A stretch of DNA of 38,326 bases from Nitrospirales bacterium (GTDB taxonomy: Bacteria > Nitrospirota > Nitrospiria > Nitrospirales > UBA8639): the NCBI GenBank assembly GCA_021604365.1, contig BQIZ01000012.1:1-38326 (forward strand). Direction: 5' to 3'. Shown here piece by piece: positions 26,639 to 35,408 of this stretch. The translations under genes and the position numbers were made by a program. A model generated the notes under the pieces. It searched no databases. It saw nothing but the letters and a program-made list of their open reading frames with translations, and had not been told where the DNA came from. How positions within the stretch are numbered: position 1 is the stretch's first letter; each line of letters opens with the position of its first letter.

Positions 26639-26662
26639 CAAAGAAATTAATTTACTAACCGA

Positions 26663-26980
26663 TTAGGAACCATGCACGATAGTACACCACTCCCCCCAGA
26701 TTCCAAGAATATTTTTTGCGGAATGATCAACGTAGGTAATCTGAGTTATTCCACCATTCGCCATGGCCTTTTCCTGACTAGCATCACCTGTCGCAACCAT
26801 AGCAAGAATTGATGTTGCACAGGCTGTTCCAGTTTTAGTCCCAACAGCACCATCAGTAACTTGGTTGCCGAATTTGGCTTCAGTATAAGCCCACCCTGCA
26901 ACAGGTGAGGCTACCCCCATACATCCGGTCAAATTGAGTAAACAAAATCCTAAGAAACCAGCAATTAGCAGATTTTTCAT
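26663..26980 (-). CDS. TRL-family lipoprotein
   Basis: A 105-residue protein. A lipoprotein signal with lipobox LTGC (Cys about residue 20) is followed by the TRL-like domain: VAGWAYTEAKFGNQ, GTKTGTACATSILAMVATGDASQEKAMANGGIT and ITYVDHSAKNILGIWGEWCTIVHG. The conserved G-S/D-A-S, GGI and VD positions match the TRL (tRNA-associated-locus-like) family, whose role is unknown. A strong GGGAGG ribosome-binding site and a powerful terminator suggest a well-expressed single gene. It lies between the two MITE copies. Confidence 0.85.
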   Translation of the reverse strand: MKNLLIAGFLGFCLLNLTGCMGVASPVAGWAYTEAKFGNQVTDGAVGTKTGTACATSILAMVATGDASQEKAMANGGITQITYVDHSAKNILGIWGEWCTIVHGS

Positions 26981-27236
26981 TTCCTGCCTCCCATTAAGGT
27001 TATTGGATTGTACGTGGCACTTTATCCCAGATAATTGTCCTCATTTAAGTAGCCTATTCCCCTTTTAATGTCAAGGAAGAATCCCCACCCCAGAATGCGA
27101 TAAAGGGTCGGTATTTGCAAAGTATCATGACTTGTGGAAGCGTTGACACGCTCTCCATTCTGGAGAAGTGCCTTATTATGAAGCACTACTCATTTTTCAT
27201 CCCCAAATATGCCCCTCCCACAAGAACATCTTAAAT

Positions 27237-27474
27237 GGGAGTGTTGAATAATACTAATTTCCAAGGGCATAGTGACCCACAGGCACGGTGCCGATCAGCG
27301 GCCTCGGGGCGGTTCAAAAAAGCATGCCCTGAGCCTTTCATAGGGATTGTCCAGTCCTGCCCTGAGTCATGTCGAAGGGAAGGCCCCAGCCATTTTTGCG
27401 CGCAGAGCGTACTTCCAGTACGTGAGCACGGAAAAATGGCGAGAACGCCGCTGACGGCTTTTTTCAACAGCCCC
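27237..27474 (+). mobile_element. MITE-like element, copy 2
   Basis: A 238-bp relative of copy 1 with the same left end (GGGAGTGTTGAATAAT), a right end that inverted reads GGGGCTGTTGAA, and an exact 5-bp duplication TAAAT (27232-27236 and 27475-27479). It shares the GGTTCAAAAA block, the long imperfect palindrome (CCATTTTT to AAAAATGG around CGTACTTCCAGTACG) and the GCCGCTGACGGCTTTTTT end. It additionally carries two REP-like units, at 27327-27345 and 27360-27379, absent from copy 1. No transposase frame is present. Confidence 0.85.
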
Positions 27475-27609
27475 TAAATGGTTCAACCGTCTTGATTCGA
27501 AAAAAGACAGATAGCCCTTTCCTCAACCCCCTCTTTTTTGATTAGATGAAGCAGCAAGACAAGAGAGGGAACTTTCACCACCATAGCCAATTTTATTTTG
27601 GGCATGTAA

Positions 27610-28461
27610 ATGAGTTTAGAAGACGAATTTTGCGATATCATTAAAAAGGCTCGTTTTGGGCAAGGACTGGGAATTGAAACCCTGGCGGACTTGGCGAAAA
27701 TGGAGCAGGCCGACGTGGAAGACCTTGAGAAAGCCAACCGTACTCCGACCAAAAGCGAAATTCAGGGAATTAGCCAGGCCTTGCACCTACGCGTTGGACC
27801 CCTGATAAACCTGACTTTGGACGGATGGTTACCTCAGCCCCAACCAGAGTGGACGACTGAACACGATCTTGTTCAGACCATCAAAGGCGACATTGGCGGG
27901 TATGAAGTTAAAGGGTATCTATTAACTGATCCAGCCACCAAACAGGCCCTCATGATTGATACAGGGTACAATGCCAAGCAGATGCTTTCGAGCATTTCCC
28001 AACGTGCATTGACCTTAATCGGCATCTGCCTCACCCATGGGCATACGGATCATGCGGGAGGGTTGGAAGAGATTTTGGCTCAATTGCCAGTACCGGTCTA
28101 TCTGGGAAATGGAGATTTCGACCTGCTCCCATGGAAACCACCTGACGCCTCCATAAAAATACCAGCCGACCATCAGATGATTGCCCTGGGAGAGTTGACG
28201 GTTGAATGTTTGGCCACCCCGGGCCATACCCCTGGAGGATTTTGCTACCTGTTATCGTTCAAAGGCCAAACCCTGTGTTTTGTGGGAGATACGCTCTTTT
28301 CCGGTTCGGTGGGGCGCTCCAACCCTTTTTCGCTGTATCCACAGCATTTGCAATCCGTTCGCCATACCCTGTTACACTTATCAAAAGACACCACCTTGTT
28401 TCCTGGCCATGGTCCCTCCACAACAGTGACTGAGGAACAAGCGCACAATCCATTTGCCTGA
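27610..28461 (+). CDS. Metallo-beta-lactamase-fold hydrolase with N-terminal HTH domain
   Basis: 283 residues. Residues 5-65 resemble an XRE-type helix-turn-helix (LGIETLADLAKMEQADVEDLEKANRTPTKSEIQGISQAL). The rest is an MBL-fold hydrolase. LTHGHTDHAGG (His143, His145, Asp147, His148) is the dinuclear metal site, completed by TPGHTPGG, FVGDTLF and FPGHGPST. The sequence is closest in pattern to glyoxalase II-like or persulfide dioxygenase-like hydrolases. Whether the HTH binds DNA is unknown; such a fusion could couple regulation to a metabolite. The ribosome-binding site is weak. The M50 gene follows 50 bases later. Confidence 0.85.
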   Translation: MSLEDEFCDIIKKARFGQGLGIETLADLAKMEQADVEDLEKANRTPTKSEIQGISQALHLRVGPLINLTLDGWLPQPQPEWTTEHDLVQTIKGDIGGYEVKGYLLTDPATKQALMIDTGYNAKQMLSSISQRALTLIGICLTHGHTDHAGGLEEILAQLPVPVYLGNGDFDLLPWKPPDASIKIPADHQMIALGELTVECLATPGHTPGGFCYLLSFKGQTLCFVGDTLFSGSVGRSNPFSLYPQHLQSVRHTLLHLSKDTTLFPGHGPSTTVTEEQAHNPFA

Positions 28462-28511
28462 TATTGCATGTCAGACCAATTCCTGGCTTGGCATTCAATA
28501 AGGACGTGTTA

Positions 28512-29636
28512 ATGGATCACGAATCGCCCACACCTTCAACGCCTTCGGAGAACAACCCAACACCCCCACCTTCTCTATTGAATCCTATTGCTCCCACCGA
28601 TCCAATCCCTTCAACTAACCCAACTACCCCTCTGATCATGCCTATCTCCAAAGACGCCGTGCTTCGAGAACGCTCACTCGAAAGATCCTCCCGCGGAATA
28701 GGTCATTGGCATTCAATTCAACCTGACCGGCTTGACACTCGAGACGAGGTGGACGAATTCCCTCCTCCAACTCCCAGCGCCTTTTCTCAATGGGGACTTC
28801 CTATTTTGCTCTTTGGGCTCACTATATTCACCACACTGTGGGCAGGAGCATTTCAGGTTAATATGAAACCAGTCAACGGGGCCTGGGATTTTTTAATGCG
28901 TTATCCAGGCTCTTTAGTCAATGGGATCCCCTTTGCCGCAACCCTATTAGGAATCCTTGTCACCCATGAATTCGGGCATTACCTCCTCTCCCGAATTCAT
29001 CGTGTTCCCGCGTCCTTACCGCTGTTCATTCCCGGTCCTCCACATTTCATCGGTACCTTTGGGGCGGTCATTCGCATGCGATCCGCAATCATGAATCGTC
29101 GTGCGCTTTTTGATATTGGCGTTGCAGGTCCCATTGCCGGATTTATCGCCGCGGTTGTCGCCATTATTATCGGCCTCTCTTTCTCCCATATCGTCCCCAG
29201 ATCCCAAACCTATGGGTTACAGTTGGGCGAACCTCTCCTGCTGCAATGGTTTGCCTGGCTCATGTTTGGTCCGATCCCACCCACGCACGATATTGTGCTC
29301 CATCCGATTGCTTTTGCCGCGTGGTTCGGGTTTTTCGTCACCGCGATTAATTTATTACCCTTGGGGCAATTGGACGGAGGCCATGTGGCATTTGCCGTAT
29401 TAGGTCGTCGACAACGCTCACTGGCATTGGCCACGATTCCCATCCTCATCTATTTGGGCCTCACGGGGTGGCCGGGGTGGATTCTCTGGGTCGGATTGGC
29501 CAGCCTGGTCGGGATTGCCCACCCGCCAGTGATGGACCCGCACACGGTTTTGGGTAAACACCGGCGATGGGTCGCCTGGGCGGCCCTGGCTATTTTCATT
29601 GTGACTTTTGCTCCGGTGCCGTTTTCAGTTGGATGA
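28512..29636 (+). CDS. Site-2-protease family intramembrane metalloprotease (M50)
   Basis: 374 residues from the ATG at 28512, preceded by AAGGAC. The first 85 residues are a proline/threonine-rich cytoplasmic region. Several membrane helices follow. The zinc site is THEFGHYLL (152-156), and the second motif NLLPLGQLDGGHVAFAV supplies the third ligand. The GNPxAG-like element is GVAGPIAGFIAAV. The pattern resembles the EGY1/PDZ-less M50 group. Site-2 proteases cleave membrane-bound regulators; the substrate is unknown. It probably shares a transcript with the MBL gene upstream. Confidence 0.9.
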   Translation: MDHESPTPSTPSENNPTPPPSLLNPIAPTDPIPSTNPTTPLIMPISKDAVLRERSLERSSRGIGHWHSIQPDRLDTRDEVDEFPPPTPSAFSQWGLPILLFGLTIFTTLWAGAFQVNMKPVNGAWDFLMRYPGSLVNGIPFAATLLGILVTHEFGHYLLSRIHRVPASLPLFIPGPPHFIGTFGAVIRMRSAIMNRRALFDIGVAGPIAGFIAAVVAIIIGLSFSHIVPRSQTYGLQLGEPLLLQWFAWLMFGPIPPTHDIVLHPIAFAAWFGFFVTAINLLPLGQLDGGHVAFAVLGRRQRSLALATIPILIYLGLTGWPGWILWVGLASLVGIAHPPVMDPHTVLGKHRRWVAWAALAIFIVTFAPVPFSVG

Positions 29637-29743
29637 CGACATGTTAGCCCCCTTGTCGTTGTTCTTGGAATACCATCCGTTTTCCCCACCCTCGTTTCCG
29701 TGCTTGCACTCTCAGCCCAAACACGAAAAGGACCCGTCATCTC

Positions 29744-31147
29744 ATGAGTGATTATCAATCCCAATTACGCACCTACATTCAAGATCAGCGCCCCAACTTT
29801 GAAGACCTTTTAGGTCAGATGGTAGAAGTGCCATCAGTAAGTTCAGACCCTGAGCATGCCCACGATATGCACCGAATGGCCCAATTAGCCGTTCAGTATC
29901 TGGAACAATTTGGAGCCAAGGCCGCTATCGTGAACACCAAGGGTTACCCAAGCGTGGCTGGAGAATGGGTGGCCGGGCGACAATATCCCAGTCTGACCAT
30001 TTACAATCATCTCGATGTCCAACCGGCTCAAGAACCCGAATGGCGTCAGCCTCCCTTTGCCTTTAAAAAGGATGGTGATCGGTACTGTGGCCGTGGGGCC
30101 ACGGATGATAAAGGCCCTGCATTGACCGCCCTCTTTGCTGCCAAATTTGCAAGAGAAGCCGGCATTCCCCTAAACATTCGGGTCCTCTGGGAATTGGAGG
30201 AAGAAATTGCCAGCCCGAATTTCCCCGAGGTCCTTCAAAACCGTAAAGCTGTCCCACCGTCTGATTCGGTTCTGGTGTCTGACACGATTTGGGTGGCGAA
30301 GGATCGCCCGGCCCTCTCCTGTGGGCTTCGCGGTTTGTTGGTCGCCAAGTTGGTGCTTCGCACAGGGGAAACCGATATTCATTCCGGTCTCACGGGCGGC
30401 GGGGCGCGCAATCCCTTGGCCGAATTATGCGACGCCGCCTATTCCTGCTTGGAAGCGAAAACCGGACGCGTGAAAATCACCGGATTCTACGATGATGTCG
30501 TCCCGCCAACCCGCACCGAAATGAAAAATTTTCTGGCCTCAGGATTCCAGGTTCGCCTCTTTAAAGAGGCCTATCAACTGCGATCGCTTCGAACCTCTGA
30601 CCCTCAGGATTTGCTCAAACGGATCTGGGCCTCCCCCACCTTTGAAGTGCATGGATTAACGGGTGGGCACATGGGCCCAGGCGTCAAAACCATTGTGCCG
30701 GCCTGGGGGGAACTCAAAGTGAGTATGCGATTAGTTCCAAATCAACATCCCTCAAAAATTTTCCGACTCCTGAAAAAACACCTTCGTGCCCGCAATCCTG
30801 ATATCGAGGTGATAAATGATGGAGAACTGGAACCCTATCGTGGAATTTCCGATGGCCCCTATGCGGAGGCACTGCAAGAGGCAGTAGCCCAGGGCTTTGG
30901 ACGCCGACCGGTGTTTGTGCGGGAAGGTGGATCTATCGGGGCCATTGCGGTATTACAACGGGCCTGGAAGGCCCCGATTCTGTTTATGGGTCTCAGCCTG
31001 CCTGAACATGGGTACCATGCCCCCAATGAATATTTCGATTGGGGACAAGCCTCAGGGGGGATACAAGCCTTCGTCCATTACTTCGATCACTTAAGTCGGA
31101 TGCGACCGGGAAAATCCAATACCCGCCTCAAGCCGGCAACAGGCTAA
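29744..31147 (+). CDS. M20-family metallopeptidase (dipeptidase-like)
   Basis: A 467-residue cytosolic zinc peptidase. Metal ligands are visible in YNHLDVQPA, GRGATDDKG, ELEEEI and SDTIWV, with late His in LPEHGYHAPNEYFDW. The dimerisation domain lies between, with HSGLTGGGARNPL. The pattern is that of the carnosinase/PepV-like dipeptidase group (M20/M25/M40). The exact substrate is not predictable. The stop codon overlaps that of the convergent cytochrome c gene (CTAA). An AAAGGA lies 12 bases upstream of the ATG. Confidence 0.9.
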   Translation: MSDYQSQLRTYIQDQRPNFEDLLGQMVEVPSVSSDPEHAHDMHRMAQLAVQYLEQFGAKAAIVNTKGYPSVAGEWVAGRQYPSLTIYNHLDVQPAQEPEWRQPPFAFKKDGDRYCGRGATDDKGPALTALFAAKFAREAGIPLNIRVLWELEEEIASPNFPEVLQNRKAVPPSDSVLVSDTIWVAKDRPALSCGLRGLLVAKLVLRTGETDIHSGLTGGGARNPLAELCDAAYSCLEAKTGRVKITGFYDDVVPPTRTEMKNFLASGFQVRLFKEAYQLRSLRTSDPQDLLKRIWASPTFEVHGLTGGHMGPGVKTIVPAWGELKVSMRLVPNQHPSKIFRLLKKHLRARNPDIEVINDGELEPYRGISDGPYAEALQEAVAQGFGRRPVFVREGGSIGAIAVLQRAWKAPILFMGLSLPEHGYHAPNEYFDWGQASGGIQAFVHYFDHLSRMRPGKSNTRLKPATG

Positions 31148-31553
31148 GATCCAGAAGAAGGAAGCTGAGGTGATGGTGGGTCTTGAAAATGCACAAGGGT
31201 TCGAATATAGGCAAGGATATGACGCCGTTCATCATCCGACAATTGATGACTCCAGCCGCTCATGGCCGTCCTGGGTATTCCCTTAGCAAGAATCTCGAGG
31301 ATTTCTTCATCAGTTTTGATTGAGGTTGCTGCCGAGACTAAATTACCTGGGCGAGGGGCCAACATGGCCGCTCGTGGACCATCCCCCCGTCCTTCCGCCC
31401 CATGACATTCCAGGCAATGAATAGATAGAGGTCTCGCCCCTCCTCCCATCGGGGTTGCACACCAACAATCCTTGACTCGTGGGAAGCGGCTAAGCCTGAA
31501 ATGACCAGGCCGTTCATAAGGATCAGGACACCCATCCAAACCATGCGACTCAT
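31144..31553 (-). pseudogene. Mono-heme c-type cytochrome gene with frameshift
   Basis: From the ATG at 31553 one frame gives a signal peptide (MVWMGVLILMNGLVISGLAA), then ESRIVGVQPRWEEGRDLYL. After a one-base loss near 31433 another frame continues IHCLECHGAEGRGDGP, with the CxxCH heme site, LAPRPGNL, and TAMSGW, with the distal methionine. It ends in ERRHILAYIRTL. Joined, they make a normal exported class I cytochrome c of about 135 residues. As read, heme attachment and export are separated, so the product should not be functional unless the indel is a sequence error. Confidence 0.8.
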
Positions 31554-31655
31554 GCTTCAAATTGTACTGCATGAATGGCGTAAGTTCAAAAATTACTCTG
31601 ATTAAAAACTATACGACAGTGTCCAGCAGAGATCTTGAGCTATTGCAAAAACTCT

Positions 31656-33071
31656 TTATTGACTACGCAACAATATCCGGAGCGGAATCCCCTCAAAACC
31701 ATATTCCGTTCTGATGGAGTTTTCTAGATAACGGAGGTAGGAGGCTGGAACTTTTGGTGCGGATTTGACAAATAACGCAAAGGTAGGCGGCTTGGTCGCC
31801 ACCTGAGTGATAAATACGGATTTTTTCGGATTGCCTCGGACCAATGTCATGGGATTTTTTTCCAGGAGTTCCTGAACAAAGAGGTTCAGCTTACGGGTGG
31901 GAATACGCTTGGAAAAATCGGCCACAACCTGATCAATTTCAGGAAAGATTCGCGTGAGCGTTTCCGACTGAATGGCGGCACCAAAGACAACCGGCACATA
32001 GGTAAAAAATGGAAACCGCCGGGCCAATTCCAGATTGTAGGCGGGGTACGCCTCACGATCTTCCGCGCGCAAGTCCCATTTATTCACGAGGATGATACAG
32101 CCTCGCCCTTGCTTACTGATTAAGCCGGCGATTTTCGTATCTTGCTCCGTGACTCCTTCTACCCCATCCAAAACCAGGACGGCAACATCAGACCGTCCTA
32201 ACGCTCGAATGGCGCGCACGACACTATAACCTTCAATTCCACGCTCGATCCGCCCTCTTCGTCGGAGACCGGCCGTATCTGTAAAGATATACCTTCGTCC
32301 ATGAAGTCTGACCATTGAATCAATTGGATCGCGGGTCGTTCCTGGAATATCACTGACAATGAGTCGTTGTTCACCGAGAATGGCATTGACTAGCGTCGAT
32401 TTACCCACATTGGGTCGACCCACCACCGCAATCCTTGGGATCTCTCTTTGGACTTCATTTTCCGGGGCTTGGGGAAGATAGGGCAAAAGGGCTTCCAGTA
32501 ATTCATCCACCCCTAATCCTCCCTCAGCCGAAATAGGGAAAATTGTTTTTATCCCCAATTTGTAGAAATCGGCCAAGAGCGGTTCAGCCTGAGGAGTATC
32601 GATCTTGTTGACCGCCAGAAAAATCGGCTTCGTCACCGGTCGCAATAGCTTAACGAGATCGGCATCCAAAGGAGACAAGCCCACCCGGCCATCCATGACG
32701 GCGATGACCAAATCCGCTTCCTCAATGGCCGCTTGGGTTTGAAATTTGATCTGCTCCACAATGACATCGTCGGTGGTCAGATCCAGCCCACCGGTGTCGA
32801 CCAACGTAAATATCCGATTTTGATAATCGCACTCTGCCGTGTTTCTATCCCGAGTGACCCCTGATACATCATCTACAATTGCCGTACGATGGCCGACAAT
32901 TCGATTAAACAGTGTAGATTTCCCCACATTCGGCCGCCCCACAAGGGCTACCAATGGTCTGTGTGAGGGTGGTTCAAAGGGAACTTCGACAGGCAGATCC
33001 GACGGTAGGGACAATTCTAGAGATGGCCTGGTACTGGAGCGAGGGGTGCGAGAACGTGAAGATCGAGCCAT
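31656..33071 (-). CDS. der: Ribosome-assembly GTPase Der (EngA)
   Basis: A 471-residue tandem GTPase for 50S ribosome maturation. GTPase domain 1 has GRPNVGKST at about 45-53, VTRD, DTGG and NKID. Domain 2 has GRPNVGKST at about 217-225, GTTRDPID, DTAGLRRRG and NKWD. A C-terminal KH-like domain follows (FFTYVPVVFGAAIQSETLTRIF to LRILLRSQ). Oddity: about 38 basic, serine- and proline-rich residues precede the first GTPase domain, longer than usual. No internal ATG offers a better start, and the ribosome-binding site is weak. Confidence 0.96.
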   Translation of the reverse strand: MARSSRSRTPRSSTRPSLELSLPSDLPVEVPFEPPSHRPLVALVGRPNVGKSTLFNRIVGHRTAIVDDVSGVTRDRNTAECDYQNRIFTLVDTGGLDLTTDDVIVEQIKFQTQAAIEEADLVIAVMDGRVGLSPLDADLVKLLRPVTKPIFLAVNKIDTPQAEPLLADFYKLGIKTIFPISAEGGLGVDELLEALLPYLPQAPENEVQREIPRIAVVGRPNVGKSTLVNAILGEQRLIVSDIPGTTRDPIDSMVRLHGRRYIFTDTAGLRRRGRIERGIEGYSVVRAIRALGRSDVAVLVLDGVEGVTEQDTKIAGLISKQGRGCIILVNKWDLRAEDREAYPAYNLELARRFPFFTYVPVVFGAAIQSETLTRIFPEIDQVVADFSKRIPTRKLNLFVQELLEKNPMTLVRGNPKKSVFITQVATKPPTFALFVKSAPKVPASYLRYLENSIRTEYGFEGIPLRILLRSQ

Positions 33072-33498
33072 TGGACAGCAAATAACTTAATAGGGTGGAG
33101 CAACAAACTGGTAGGAAAATTAATTTTCAGGCGTCCGGTCGTCTACCAGATCAACAAGACGATTTATCAAAAGAATCCGCAGTGATAGTCTGGATTAAGC
33201 TACCCAGCCAACTATCAGGTAATCAACCTTCCTTAAGACCCTGATTTTTTCCCAGCCACACGATAATTTATCCAGGAAGATCTTTTCTGCAGTTGGATCC
33301 ATTATGAGAAATGGATCCATGCGAATTCTTTAGCTATTTGGTATCAACTATGATGGGTATTCGAAAAGGTTAGGCTCTTTTGTGGTCAACCCAGCCATTC
33401 CCACTGGGAAGTTCAATTCATTAAAGCATTCAGAAGATTGAAGCAGGGGAAAAGCCTGTAAAACTACGCCATGCAAAATTCAATGTAAGAAAAATTAG
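33072..33498. other. Intergenic region with a 10-bp inverted repeat
   Basis: 427 bases between der and the CopD-like gene, without a gene. A perfect inverted repeat TGGATCCATT / AATGGATCCA with a 6-base loop lies at 33294-33319. It has no T-run, so it is more likely an operator or a stray palindrome than a terminator. Nothing else is recognisable. Confidence 0.55.
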
Positions 33499-34026
33499 TT
33501 ACACATGGAGATGTTTCATCGCTGCCGCACAAAGAATGATAAACACCCCCATCCACAAGGCTACACGCTGAAATGGAACCGGCTCTATGGCCATCTCTTC
33601 TAATTCTTCGCTTGTCTCACCACCTGTGGGTTCATTTTTAAAGATAATGGTGTATAGAAAAATGGTCAGAATTCCCAGCACCAAGAACAATTTAATAAAA
33701 AAAACGGTTAGGTATTTGGCATGATGGGAGACACCCTCCCCCGACTGCATGACCATCCCCTCACTTACATAATGGAGATTAAATCCTCCAGTAAAAAGGA
33801 TAACTACCAAGAGAATCCCGACCACCCGTTTATATTGTTGATAAAAGGTTTCAGATATTGGTCGGATAAATTGTTTTGGAACAGTGTTTTTGAGACAGGG
33901 CGTTACGGCCATGACAAGAAACGCCAGCCCACCAATCCACACCACGGCAGACAGCAGGTGCAACCAATGCACCAGGATGGGAATAATCTGATTAAGATCG
34001 GTGAGAACTCCGAGGAGGGATTCCAT
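33499..34026 (-). CDS. CopD-like four-helix membrane protein
   Basis: A 175-residue inner-membrane protein with four helices at about 15-40, 68-85, 108-130 and 150-170. Helix one contains LVHWLHLLSAVVWIGGLAF, resembling the CopD/DUF2269-type family with histidines that may bind copper or heme. Further histidines are at LHYVSEG, GVSHHAKY and the terminal MKHLHV. Its start codon overlaps the stop of the radical SAM gene by one base (TAATG), so it is the third gene of that operon. A role in electron transfer or metal/heme handling is inference. Confidence 0.75.
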   Translation of the reverse strand: MESLLGVLTDLNQIIPILVHWLHLLSAVVWIGGLAFLVMAVTPCLKNTVPKQFIRPISETFYQQYKRVVGILLVVILFTGGFNLHYVSEGMVMQSGEGVSHHAKYLTVFFIKLFLVLGILTIFLYTIIFKNEPTGGETSEELEEMAIEPVPFQRVALWMGVFIILCAAAMKHLHV

Positions 34027-35408
34027 TAGAACTTAAACACAGGCTTTTCATTTCCGAATCGACGCTTCCGAAGTTCTTCCATTAATTCAATGGTCACGAC
34101 TGGAAGACCTTGTTCAACAGCATGACGCTCGACACCTTTTTTTACCATAGCTCGAAGAAAATATGGGATCCGACTGAGCCGTTCTTCCGCGTCGGCTTCC
34201 CATTCCACGGACGAGGATTCCGGCATATTGAAGGCCACTTTAATTTTTTCTCCCCCTCTGGGAGTGTACAGACACCATTCATCCTCATCCATCGCATCCC
34301 CGTGGTCCACATAAGGACGAGCGCGGCACCCGCCGCAAATTTCACTGTATTCGCAATCTCCGCATTTGCCCTTGAGGTGAGGATAGCGAAAGGAGTTGAA
34401 TACTTCTGAGTTTTCCCATAAATCGACAAAACTAGTGTCGCGAATGTTTCCTGCAGACAGGGGCATATACGGGCAAGGCGTGAGATCGCCATTTGGCGTC
34501 ACTCGCGCATAGTTAGTGCCTGCCAGACATCCCCCTCCCATATATCCTGTCGCCTTGGTAATGGGAGAATTTGGATCTTTTTCATAGGCTAAGCGTTTGA
34601 AATGCGGCGCACAACGCGCCCGAACCAACATGTCCTGGTATTTATCTTGGCTCTCCACCATATAAGTCAAAACCTCTTCATATTGCGAAGGCGTGATGTC
34701 AGTGAGTTCTTCACCCCGTCCAGTGCACACCATGAAAAAGACATTTAAGACTTTGGCACCTAAATCGTGTGACCAATCGATGACCGCTGGTAATTCCTTG
34801 TAGTTCATGGGCTGTGCGCTGAAATGTACTTGAAATTGAAGACCATTTCGTTTGCAGGCCTCAATGCCAGCCATAGCGCCTTCCCATGCACCAGGTAAAC
34901 CTCTAAACGCGTTGTGGGTTGCTGAATCCAAGGAATCAATACTAATTCCTACGCCCATCACACCAATGTCTACCATGGCTTTCGCCATCTTATCGTCAAT
35001 CAGCATACCATTGGTGCCAAATACGACCATAAATCGCTTCTCGACTGCATGACGCGCGATTTCAAGAATATCAGGACGAACCAACGGCTCTCCTCCGGTA
35101 ATAACAAGAAGACTACCGGCATTGACTTGGGCAATCTGATCAATAAGCTGAAAACATTCTTCTGTCGTCAATTCATCGTGCCCACCGCCCATTTTCGTTG
35201 TGGCATCCAGATAACAATGGTCGCATTTGAGATTGCAACGCTTGGTTAAATTGAGGGCCACCAGGTAGGGCTTAAAATCATCCACGGTTCGACCATCCCC
35301 AGGCGCTCCGGAATCTGGACGAAACGTTTCAAACTTAGAAATTGCACTGGACCCTAACGAGTTCAGCGTATTAAGGAATGAATTGATAACAGGCAGAGAC
35401 TTACCCAT
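34026..35408 (-). CDS. Radical SAM/SPASM protein with C-terminal PCP_red domain
   Basis: A 460-residue radical SAM enzyme. The core cluster is at Cys58, Cys62 and Cys65 (CNLKCDHC), with TGGEPLVRPD for SAM binding. A SPASM-like C-terminal part has Cys266, 294, 312, 349, 352, 358, 361 and 379, enough for one or two auxiliary clusters. Residues 402-450 (EWEADAEERLSRIPYFLRAM and on) form a PCP_red domain, known from protochlorophyllide/chlorophyllide reductase subunits. The general layout resembles heme-d1/alternative-heme enzymes (NirJ, AhbC/D) without the PCP_red tail. The start overlaps the upstream stop by eight bases. The substrate is unknown; a tetrapyrrole or a peptide are both possible. 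Confidence 0.85.
   Translation of the reverse strand: MGKSLPVINSFLNTLNSLGSSAISKFETFRPDSGAPGDGRTVDDFKPYLVALNLTKRCNLKCDHCYLDATTKMGGGHDELTTEECFQLIDQIAQVNAGSLLVITGGEPLVRPDILEIARHAVEKRFMVVFGTNGMLIDDKMAKAMVDIGVMGVGISIDSLDSATHNAFRGLPGAWEGAMAGIEACKRNGLQFQVHFSAQPMNYKELPAVIDWSHDLGAKVLNVFFMVCTGRGEELTDITPSQYEEVLTYMVESQDKYQDMLVRARCAPHFKRLAYEKDPNSPITKATGYMGGGCLAGTNYARVTPNGDLTPCPYMPLSAGNIRDTSFVDLWENSEVFNSFRYPHLKGKCGDCEYSEICGGCRARPYVDHGDAMDEDEWCLYTPRGGEKIKVAFNMPESSSVEWEADAEERLSRIPYFLRAMVKKGVERHAVEQGLPVVTIELMEELRKRRFGNEKPVFKF

Larger units (their letters stand above)
25703..26662. other. Non-coding or decayed region with a MITE
   Basis: 960 bases without a supportable gene. The middle holds the first MITE copy (25998-26187). 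Frames on both sides (minus 25790-25997, plus 26193-26456) look partly coding in composition. However, they do not join into one frame when the element is removed, and no family is recognised. The terminator at 26604-26638 closes the region. Confidence 0.5.

Noticed and set aside
27235-27477. 80-codon plus-strand frame across MITE copy 2 (and the similar 25996-26271 frame)
   Set aside because: The similarity between the two translated frames comes from the shared repeat DNA, not from a protein family.
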